This document shows, piece by piece, positions 55,456 to 64,000 of a DNA stretch of 64,000 nucleotides. Under the pieces are notes generated by a model. That model was not told the origin of the DNA and searched no databases. It saw nothing but the letters and a program-made list of their open reading frames with translations. The stretch is taken from positions 5,642,001 through 5,706,000 of the forward strand of contig NC_062257.1 in NCBI RefSeq assembly GCF_905475465.1, read 5' to 3'. Made by a program: the position numbers and the translations under genes. Source of the stretch: Pieris napi. Its lineage: Eukaryota; Arthropoda; Insecta; Lepidoptera; Pieridae. Numbering within the stretch: position 1 is the stretch's first letter; each line of letters begins with the position of its first letter.

Positions 55456-55727
55456 GGGAAGCAGTGTTCTAGTGGCTTCATCCCAGAGGTCGTAGGTTCG
55501 AACCCCGGATGTGCACCAATGAACTTTCTTTCTTTGTGCGCATTTAACATTCACTCGAACGGTGAAGGAAAACATCGCAGGCATGCCTTAGACCCAAAAA
55601 GTCGACGGTGTGTGTCAGGCACAGGAGGCTGATCACCTACTTGCATTAGATAGACAAATGATCATGAAACAGATACAGAAATCTGAGGCCCAGATCTAAA
55701 AAGGTTGTAGCGCCACTGATTTTACAT
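55456..55727 (+). mobile_element. tRNA-derived SINE (family A)
   Basis: GGAAGCAGTGTTCTAGTGGC head, GTAGGTTCGAACCCCGG B box, body to AAAAGGTTGTAGCGCCACTG. Confidence 0.85.
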
Positions 55728-56017
55728 ATGGCCTAAGAATTTTAGAAAAACTAAACTGCTTTAGAATAATCGGCTAGACACGAGTTTGCTTTGTACATGG
55801 ATCATTATTATAGAAGATCTATAAAGATTAAAAACATATATATGTATATATCTCTCTCGTGTAATAGATTATCTTACATATGATTAAGAGGATTCTCGCA
55901 GTCGTGTCTGTATAAACGCAGTAAACTCAAAAACTTTTGAACGAATTTTTAACGATATTTGACGAAGGTATAGCGGTCCCAGCGAACTTCGTATCGCAGT
56001 TAATGAATGTCATGTTA

Positions 56018-56524
56018 CACCCGAACCCAATAATTAAATCAGATCTCAGATTTAAAACAATCTGAGATCAGACCGTGACAGTCGATCGATCTCCTATCTG
56101 CATCCCAATAACCAAACCCTACGAAGACAATCAATTTTTGGCGACGGTTAAAATGCTCTTTGTCGTTCCATTTTACCGAGTTTTCACTCATATTTGATAA
56201 TCAATGTAAACCAAATAAAGTAAATAAAACCGTACAAATAACATTAAAATATACATGTGTATGTTTAAAACATAACAAACAGTTTTTTTTAAGTTTTTAA
56301 AAAAGTTGTTAAAATAATTAACTGTTGAAATCGAGCTTTCGTCAACTGTCATTTTCATACACATATCCACAGACACCGATACGACCTCCAATGGATAGCT
56401 TGTATCGACAGATGGCTATTACAATCCGTGGATTGGTTATTGGCACACTTGTTACAGCTTTTGGGTTAAGATTACTATCTCAGATGGCGGATTATGGATT
56501 GAGATATGTTGTTGGGTTCGGGCG
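56018..56524 (-). mobile_element. PIF/Harbinger-like MITE, copy 3, with TTA target duplication
   Basis: Left CACCCGAACCCAATAA, right TTGGGTTCGGGCG, flanked by TTA at 56015-56017 and 56525-56527. The interior is the reverse complement of copies 1 and 2. The 89-codon ORF inside is incidental. Confidence 0.85.
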
Positions 56525-56639
56525 TTACAGATTAGTTGACCTTAACTTTTTTATTAAGAAACTAACTAGTGCCAGCGACTTCGTCTGCGCATGATTAAAA
56601 GAATATATTTTGTCCAAATGATGTAGCGTGAATGACATA

Positions 56640-56948
56640 TTTTATCTACTTTAATTACCAGAAGCGATAAAAGTATCCAAATGTGGATTGGACATAAATT
56701 ATAAATTTTTATTGTAGTTATGACTCACTATTTTGACTAATGGCTTACACATAAGATATAGATATATACTGTGGCGGGCTTGTTTGTAGGACTATTTAAG
56801 ATAAACATGTCCATCATACATTACATATGTGTAACTCTAGAGGTTTTGGCAGCTCGCAGATGGTAGAATTGTCCTTCTTGATATTTTGGACAATTCACTT
56901 AATATAACAAAAATCTTAGCCACAGCAACGCTTGGCCGAGTCTACTAG
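56640..56948 (-). mobile_element. Repeat related to the Helitron-like element at 17625-18032
   Basis: The reverse complement shares GTGTGAATTGTCCAAAATATC, AGAGTTACACATATGTAATG and GTCCTACAAA..GCCCGCCACAGTATAT with 17700-17920. It ends at the right with CAACGCTTGGCCGAGTCTACTAGT, which is a family Q style start. The element classification of the two copies therefore conflicts. Confidence 0.55.
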
Positions 56949-57262
56949 TCACATATAAACCACTGTTGTGATTGATTGGCTGTTTTTTTGTGTTATTAGT
57001 GTATTGTCAAGTTTGTTTAAAAAAAAACAAATAACAGCTGAATGTGTCTGCTAGTATAGAAGACATTGTTGGTGTAACACACGAGATTGGATTATAATGT
57101 AATAAAGATCTTCGTATTATTAATCCCGATGCGCCCGCGCAAACATCGTGTAAAACGTGTCAATATATGTATATCTATATACTATATACTTTTATCATAT
57201 ATATCTTTGATAAATTTTCATTGCGTACTACATATGTAAATAAAGACAGGATATAATATAAA

Positions 57263-57525
57263 GATGTCTTCAGCGTGCGACTCTAATCACTGAGGTCGTA
57301 GGTTCGTTCCCCTGCTGTGCACCAATGGACTTACTATGTGCGCACCTAACATTCGCTCAAACGGTGAAGACATAGTGAGGAAACCGGCTTTCCTTAGATC
57401 CAAAAGTCGACGAAGACGAAGTCGAAGAAGGCTGATCACCTATTTGCTTATTAGTTTGACAAATGATCATGAAACAGATACAGAAAATTGAGGCCCAGAC
57501 CTAAAAAAGGTTTTAGTGTCACGAA
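57263..57525 (+). mobile_element. tRNA-derived SINE (family A)
   Basis: TCTTCAGCGTGCGACTCTAATC, GTAGGTTCGTTCCCCTG, body to AAAAAGGTTTTAGTGTC. The 5' end of the head is cut. Confidence 0.8.
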
Positions 57526-57539
57526 TTAATTTTTAGAGG

Positions 57540-58990
57540 GTATAAACGCGAATTTGACATATGTCGTGTAATTAATTAATATTACAATTTAAAATGTGTA
57601 TATTGTTATTAACGCCATCTATTGGCGAAAAGTATAACAATAACACTGGATTTAAAAAAAAATATGTTTAGGAAGTTAAATTTTTAGTAAAGGCAATGCA
57701 AAAAAATAACATTAAAATCAATTTGATTATAAAATTACTCGAATAAAGACAATTTGTTCTCATATATAATATAAATGATTACTTTTACTGTAATAGTCTA
57801 AATGTATGGCGTCATTAATTGTCATTAGTAAATTAATAATGACTTTTATGATTAATTCATTAAGTAATAATCTGTCCCGTTATTGGGTGGGGAATTCAAG
57901 GAAATCCTATTATTCGATTTGCACAGTTTAATTATTCTATCGGAATTCACATTAAATATAATTACACGTTTGTGTCATTCCTAACGACCATTTTTAGGCT
58001 ACAACGCGTTGACAAGTGACGTGATCCTTTTGTTTACTTAACCTAAAACAAAAAACAATTACACTAAACATATACCCAAAGATGGAATATATACAAAAAG
58101 GTTCAAACATTTACGAAAGGAAAAAGTCAATAGAAATTTTTAATTAAGTACTACCTAATTCGTCTGTGTTGTGTGATGGTGTGTGAGTGAGATGTTTACG
58201 TGAGGGTGTGTGAGTGGGTGTGTGAGTGATGTGTTTACGTGACTTATGATGCAGGTGATATATTGCTATGGATATTCTAAATAATCTTTAATCCGCGATG
58301 GCTTAAACAAGTCAAGGGTTAAATATTGGTCGTTGTATGTCGGGGTTTCGCGTTACAAATGTGTTTTTGCATAGTTTATGATGATGTGAGGAACGTGAAA
58401 CAAAGCACGATTACGGATCTGGTAAACAGGAACAGAGAAGTGCAATTGTTCTTGTAGTGAACTGCAATTAATATTATCTGATATGATATCATATAGTTGC
58501 CATATATCGTACTATATTCGCTGAGTCTAGTGTCAATTTTATTGTGACCAATCACGTCACGCGACGACCGTCTTTTGTTTTACAATCTCCACCCCTAGGG
58601 TAGCGTTTGGAGGTTGCTTCCACAATGAGGGATTATTCTGACAGCAGAGAAAAAAAAATAGTTCCAAATTAGTCAATAGATGGCATTTTCAAGTAAGTGT
58701 TTTTGTTTTTTTAATGGGACTTAACAGTTTATTCTGTGGTCTTTCCTTTTTTCTTTTGGCTCTTGCATTTGATTGTGATTGGTCTTTGGGCAACTTTGGG
58801 TGCTAAAATCGTGGAAAAAACGTTTCATCATCCTTGTATTGTTAAAACATGTAAAAATTGGTACGCACCATTTCCCTACCAATGAACATCGAAGAGTACA
58901 TATTAGAACAGAACATTCGCGTAACCACCAAGTTTTTATCTGTGGCAAGCAATAATAAAAAAGGTATTAGTAAAAAAGGCGATCAAGCGC
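57540..58990. other. Gene-free stretch with a GTGTGTGAGTG minisatellite
   Basis: No gene recognised. At 58160-58245 units such as GTGTGTGAGTG and ATGTTTACGTGA alternate in a short degenerate tandem repeat. Near 57613 and 58676 single AGATGGCG motifs occur. A minus 75-codon frame at 58721-58948 is unassigned. Confidence 0.4.
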
Positions 58991-59004
58991 CATCTCATCG
59001 TAGC

Positions 59005-59263
59005 TTTTTTTTTAATGGCTCTGGCACGATTTGTGCATTAGCCAGCGTCAAGTATAGGATTTTTTATAATTCGTGCTTGTCTTTAGAAATTCGACCGTGT
59101 CCTCCATGTACGGTTTTAGGCACTCGCCCGGTACCGCACAACCCTCCCAAAGGCCGAGAACAAATTTAAATTAAATTAAAACTTGCCCTCGAACCGGGAA
59201 TCGAACCCGGTACCCCTCACCTAGCAGCCACTTAATAAGACCGCTAGGCTATGAGGCCCCTAT
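59005..59263 (-). mobile_element. tRNA-derived SINE (family B), near full length
   Basis: Reverse copy with the poly-T left end, CGAACCGGGAATCGAACCCGG, and the full head CGCTAGGCTATGAGGCCC, which is the most complete head of this family here. Confidence 0.85.
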
Positions 59264-59279
59264 CGTAGCTTTTAGAACC

Positions 59280-59890
59280 ATCTTTTTTTTTAATAGCTAT
59301 CAGAAAAATCCCTCATTACGAGTCGGTAATAGAGTATAGAACTGAGTGGGTACACAGCGAGGATTTATGAAGTTACGTGCTTCATAAATCCTGTATCCTG
59401 TCAATATTTCTGACAGCGACAGGAGTTTGTAAACATGGATAAATTGTTCGTTTCCTTATATATATAAATAATCTCACATATTTAGTAAATTATTAAACGT
59501 ATGTGCTTCCTACATAACAATCGAAAGGTCACGAACAATCACTTTCATAATCTATTAATAGAGAGATGTAGATTGTAGAATAATTGTTTAAAAAAATAAT
59601 ATATATTTAATTATTTGCGTAAATTGTCATTGTCAACACTATTTTCAATAATTGGTTTATTCCTACGCCATTATGCATTTCTCTATCTGTCATTAATATA
59701 TTTGTACCTAATCTGTACCGATGAATTAATAAAACAAAGCTATATTAGCACCTGGCGTAAAAAAATTAAAGAAATAATTACGATTTACGCGTTAAGCTGT
59801 TAATAATCTTTTGATTATGATTGGTCAACAGAATCCCTAGTCCAACAGTTAGGTTGGGTTTGGTTTATCCTATTTAACTCGCGTTTCGTT
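59280..59890. other. Gene-free AT-rich stretch
   Basis: No feature beyond a short inverted pair (GGATTTATGAAGTTACGTGCTTCATAAATCC) at about 59360-59390. Confidence 0.45.
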
Positions 59891-59895
59891 CGGTC

Positions 59896-60822
59896 ATAGC
59901 TGGGCCAGATTTAGGAAAGGCCAACCAGGGCTCCACAAAAGAGACGTTGGAAAAAAATGTTTTAAATTCCGACTAGTCAACACTAGTAAACAACTTTTCT
60001 TTTGATATATCGTCATATGACCAGTGCCGATAATTTTTGAAACCTAAGAAATAATAGTAGAATGAAACCTATTGGAAAAGGAGGAGAATATTATAAAAAT
60101 AAAAGGAATAATTTTTTACGGGCGATCTGTCGGGAAGGGGTTAGGGGGGTTTACTGGAGTTTTAAGGGTAAAAAACGGTTTATCTCGATTTCAAAAACAA
60201 AAATCCTATCGAAGAAAGTTAAATAGCAAAGTTGTAGGTAATAAAAAGATCTAAAACTTTTGTATTCACACATTTTTCACATAACCTCAAAATTTATGTG
60301 AAAAATTCAAAAAACCAAGTTTTTGGTTTTTAATTTTAATATCTTTTACAAAAAAAATTTTTTTTAACGAAATTTGGTGAAAACTTACCTTTCTATGTCC
60401 CAAATACGCTGTAATTTATTTGATTAAAAATATTTATTTTTTCACCTTATTTTGAATTAATATTGGTAGGGTTTGTTTTGAAACAAAATAATAACATTAG
60501 ATTACACAGTTTTCTAGAAAAATCACATGTTTCTATCAAATCCGTCTTTACCGACTGATTAATTTAAAAATTTAAAACACATGGATTTTTTTTAATGTAG
60601 CCGTTACATTTAGTCAATGTAGTATCCAAATATGATGGATTTTTTTAAATACCGACATTGTTCTACGATCATGACGATATTTTTATATGATTTTTTAACA
60701 CTAAAACAATCTAGTTGGTTTCACAAAAATTGTTAATTTTATTTGGAAAATAATTTGGGGCCAGGGTAACTTCCACTCCTTTGTTGCCCCAAAGCAGACC
60801 TCTATCCGGCCCTGGCTCCCCC
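59896..60822. mobile_element. Possible DNA element with AGCYRGGCCRGAT termini
   Basis: Left TAGCTGGGCCAGATTTAGG faces right CTATCCGGCCCTGGCTCCCC; the termini are imperfect inverted repeats. The interior is AT-rich with no transposase and holds the segment shared with 43211-43571. A terminus-like piece (TCCTTTGTTGCCCCAAG) also occurs near 40147. Confidence 0.45.
60470..60690. repeat. Segment shared (inverted) with the MITE at 43211-43571
   Basis: TTTGTTTTGAAACAAAAT, CACATGTTTCTATCAAATCCG, CCAAATATGATGGATTTTTTT and ACATTGTTCTACGATCATGACG. Only one terminus is present. Confidence 0.65.
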
Positions 60823-61334
60823 TGAGAACACCCCCATGAAGTATCAAATGTAGAAGAAACAGAGGCTACACGCGCTCGGTGTCCCTATTTCATATATCTT
60901 TGGGACTGAACGAACTTAAAGATCGGCAACGCACTTGCGAGCCCTCTGACAATGAGTCTATGGCTCCTGTTTAAATCACAATATTTTGCCTGTCATGTTG
61001 CACTACTAATTTTATGAAATTATACATTTTGCTATCAGACTGCAACATAAATATATGCAAACACATTATGATCGTGACAACATATCAAACGAGAAGGAAG
61101 TCGGAAGTAGCTATATTCATAAATAACATTGTCATGAAAACTATGAATAATAACTCTATTTGAATGGTTCCTATCGAGACCTCTCATACAATAACTCCTT
61201 TACGATAGGACGGTCTTCTGATAGATTTAAAAGCACTGGTAATTACCACTCTCGGCTTAGAACGTATTGCTACGTTCTAAACCAACACAGTCTCCTTTCT
61301 TAGGTAGCATACCTCACTGCTTGCCCTACCAAAC

Positions 61335-61445
61335 CCTACCAAAGGCCGAGAACAAATTTAAAACTTGCCCTCGAACCGGGAATCGAACCCGGTACCCCTC
61401 ACCTAGCGGCCACATACAAAGACCGCTTGGCTATAAGGCCCTTAG
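61335..61445 (-). mobile_element. SINE family B, head-side fragment
   Basis: AAAGGCCGAGAACAAATTTAAA, CGAACCGGGAATCGAACCCGG and GACCGCTTGGCTATAAGGCCC. Confidence 0.75.
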
Positions 61446-61604
61446 ATAAAAAAACACAGATTTAAAAGACACGGTCCAACTTAAAATAGATTTGGTTTCA
61501 TCTAAATTGCATTAAACCAGTTCACAAATCAAAGGCGTAGAACGAAAGAGACCTGGCGAAATACACTCTGTCCACAAATGTTTGTAAGGAGCTGCATCAT
61601 GAAA

Positions 61605-61880
61605 ATAAAATTTATTTATTATGGAACATAAGATTCGGCAAAGAAGAGAGAGGGTGTAGGCCGAGAGAAAAAGTCGGCGTAAAGAACTCTCGGTACTCTT
61701 TTAAAATAACAAATCATCAAACAACACTTAGTTTAAAACAAATATCGCAAATTAATTAGAAGTAGCCTGTCTAGCACTAGTCCCAGGTCCTTTTATCAAC
61801 TAGATAATCGTTAACTTTATAGTAAGCCTTTTTACACAGCTTTTCTGTACATTTCTTAAATTTATTCAAAGAGATAAAAG
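61605..61880 (-). mobile_element. Non-LTR retrotransposon 3' end, including RT C-terminus
   Basis: Reverse copy of 15290-15630: TTATTATGGAACATAAGATTC, GGCCGAGAGAAAAAG, AGCCTGTCTAGCACTAGTCCC, and ending within the last codons of the reverse transcriptase (KKASYKVND-type segment). It is 5'-truncated. Confidence 0.8.
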
Positions 61881-62084
61881 CTTGCATGCTTAATTTAAAT
61901 TAATTAATCATAATAATAAATAATAATGTATATCAATATTATTAATGTTAGTAATTAATTAAGAGCAAGATAGCCTATTGACAGTATCATTAAAAGTAGC
62001 AGATAAGCGAGCCGTAGGTACCTATAGAAATCTTTCAGTTCTAGGATTACAAAGGAAAATTTAGCATTTGTTTTTATGATACCT

Positions 62085-62590
62085 TTTTGAAGTGAAACTT
62101 CTTTATCGGGGTTGGAAAAAATTTAGTGTAACATTTTTTCGTTACGCGTCACATTTTTCGGTTACGCGCAATGTTGCTTTTTGAAGTCAAACTTCTTTAT
62201 CGGCGTTGGAATGAAAGTTCTTTATCGACGTATGGGAGAAATTTTGTAGCAAATCGTCACGTTTTTCGGTTACGCGCCATCTTTTTCTTGTCCTTACCAC
62301 GGTTGATCCGAAGAGATTCGAAGCCATTAATAACAAAAATTATATAATAACGATAATAATGATAGTAATAATTCTATTACAATTAATGAAATTCTGTAAT
62401 AATCTTAGTAGTAATATGGTAAAATGAAATAATTCTATTTGTATTCATGTCTATGATAATAAAAGCCTTTTGTTAAACTTTATTTGCCCAATTTCGTTAA
62501 GTTGCATATAGTAGATCATTTTTCGAAAAATAAGGTCATAAAGAAGTTTCACTTCTTACGTGTGTACACCCAGTACACGCACACATTTTT
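62085..62590 (-). mobile_element. Family P element, relative of 24603-25203
   Basis: GAAGTGAAACTTCTTTATCGG, GTAACATTTTTTCGTTACGCG, CGATCATTTTTCGAAAAATAAGG-type middle, end at GAAGTTTCACTTCTTACGTG and TGTACACCCAGTACACGC. It has lost one of the internal tandem units. Confidence 0.8.
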
Positions 62591-62599
62591 ATTTTTTTT

Positions 62600-63280
62600 G
62601 AATTGCAACATTGTAAATACGAAAGATGATGAGGAAAAGTGTACAGGCGCTGGATGAAGTAACGCCTATTACTTTACTTGCGTCAGATAAGGAACTGTGT
62701 TTAAATATTATAACATTATATTCATATGAACAATATCAAGTTCCGCGCGTCAGAGAATGTATTCTTTGTTTGGTTCCCACAGTAATGTCGATCTGTTTGA
62801 TTTGGGAACGAAAACACTGCTTCAATTGACTATAAATTAAAACCATTCAAAAGATTGCCTCTTCTCATTATTATTCTTGACATCTGTGTATCTCTGTGTC
62901 GTGTTTGTTAATAATAATAATTTATTTGCAAGAATATGGTACAAAATGTTAAGGTGGTACAATCGTAAATTGTTCGCATATTCTGCCACACACTATGGCG
63001 CGCAAATTTGTCTTAAGGAATTTTACATAATTAGTTAAAGTCAATTCTTATATTATCTAGTCTATTATACTATATACATACACATATAACATAGAAGTTA
63101 CATACATTATGAGCCATTAAAGTCAATTCTTATATTATCAGTTCATCAGCACGTTATTATAATATATTATTACGTTTTAATTATATTATAACGATTTATG
63201 CAAATAATCATTAATATAATATTTTCTTCCAAAAGTAGTACATTAAGTCGATTTTAAAGAACTCTTCTAACTAATATTAA
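62600..63280. other. Gene-free stretch
   Basis: AT-rich. A 67-codon plus frame at 62626-62829 has no recognisable family. Confidence 0.4.
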
Positions 63281-63284
63281 TATT

Positions 63285-63475
63285 CGCTCGAACGGTGAAA
63301 GAAAGAAAACCTGGAGAAACCGGCTTTCCTTAGACCCAAAAAGTCGACGGCGTATGTCAGGCACACGAGGCAGATCACCTACTTGCGTATTAGATTGACA
63401 AATGATCATGAAACAGATTCAGAAATCTGAGGCCCAGACCTAAAAAGCTTGTAGCGCCACTGATTTATTTATTTA
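63285..63475 (+). mobile_element. SINE family A, 5'-truncated
   Basis: Starts at TTCGCTCGAACGGTGAAAG and continues to AAGCTTGTAGCGCCACTG. The whole tRNA-like head is missing. Confidence 0.8.
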
Positions 63476-63678
63476 CAAATGTGTTTTGGCAAAACATTGG
63501 CGTTCAGACGTAATGCAACGCACGCAGTTAACGTATATTTAGAACGTAACAACTCCAATTGTGATCATAAATAACATAATAAACGTCAGAATAGCTAGAT
63601 TTTGCTCCAGCTTCCATTTACTAGAATTCGTTCTAGAAGTTTCCAGAAGAACTTTTATTTTTGCTCTCAATCATCATA

Positions 63679-63755
63679 CATGTAGTCCTGGAATGCGAGA
63701 CTGTGCCTAAACAACGTGTAGAAATCCTCGGAATAGTGAGGGCGAGTGGAGTATG
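63679..63755 (+). pseudogene. Non-LTR element C-terminal fragment (HVVLEC motif)
   Basis: The frame HVVLECETVPKQRVEILG resembles the Cys/His C-terminal end of I/R1/Jockey-type LINEs (H-x-L-x-E-C ... QR ... LG). It is flanked by unassigned sequence to the window edge. Confidence 0.45.
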
Positions 63756-64000
63756 TGTACCGAGTCATTTTTCACCACTGTTTTATTGTCACAATCTGCT
63801 AACAGGACCCAAGCTCTCTCCTTGATATCAAGAATGCAATAATGATTAAGCCCTTGCGGAAATGCGGAAACTTAAGAGGCAAATATCTGTCCATAATGTC
63901 GTTCGATACGATATAATTGTGTTTAGTATAAGTGTCTTTAGCATAGCGAATCCCAGCTGTATTGGGTCTATGCGCGGTCACTCCTTCATACGGTGGGATA

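Noticed and set aside
56325..56594. 89-codon plus ORF
   Set aside because: Most of it lies inside the PIF/Harbinger-like MITE copy 3; the other two copies have no matching frame.
58721..58948. Minus ORF with KWCVPIFTC..FHDFS resembling a THAP zinc finger
   Set aside because: Spacing of Cys/His does not fit the C2CH pattern and the AVPTIF box is absent; too weak to call.
465..63475. Apparent tRNA genes at the many GGTTCGATCCCCGG sites
   Set aside because: They lack a full cloverleaf and each continues into a conserved SINE body. They are tRNA-derived SINE heads (families A, B and C).
1..64000. CRISPR arrays, operons, integrated virus or bacterial genes
   Set aside because: Direct repeats present are SINEs, satellites or microsatellites, and introns and repeat families are those of an insect nuclear genome.

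Overview
The window looks like nuclear DNA from a butterfly or moth. It is strongly AT-rich and intron-rich, and it is packed with interspersed repeats of lepidopteran type: tRNA-headed SINEs, RTE- and CR1/Jockey-like LINE tails, Helitron-like 3' ends and short inverted-repeat elements. Three protein-coding loci can be supported. Nothing prokaryotic or viral was recognised, and there is no CRISPR array.

Layout. (i) 2940-4037 (-) is a complete single-exon mab-21 gene, with a GC-rich upstream region and a tiny upstream ORF ending one base before its start. (ii) 26267-26384 and 28120-28222 (+) are two consecutive internal exons of neurobeachin (Drosophila rugose), coding for the PH-like part just before the BEACH domain. 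The flanking exons are not visible, so the window probably lies inside very long neurobeachin introns. (iii) 29282-41770 (-) is a complete four-coding-exon sugar transporter of the SLC2/Tret1-like type (506 aa). A candidate non-coding first exon and promoter lie at 49.76-49.90 kb. Most other sequence is decayed mobile elements or unassigned AT-rich DNA.

How the genes relate. mab-21 lies antisense to neurobeachin and upstream of its PH-like exons, the arrangement known for vertebrate MAB21L1 in NBEA and MAB21L2 in LRBA. This is probably an ancient nested pair held together by shared regulatory DNA, and several non-repetitive islands in the 4-26 kb interval are candidates for that DNA. The transporter is also antisense to neurobeachin. 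If neurobeachin continues past the right edge, as the missing BEACH and WD40 exons imply, the transporter is nested in the next intron.

Structures worth attention: a 181-bp inverted repeat with one mismatch (18529-19283); a tandem SINE array (47.25-48.0 kb); a 5'-truncated 5S rRNA copy; a PIF/Harbinger-like short element family with TWA target duplications; repeats lying within about 20 bp of splice sites at three exons; and a duplicated cluster of CTCF-like motifs at 28.3-28.7 kb. All exon joins were made by eye from splice consensus and reading frame.
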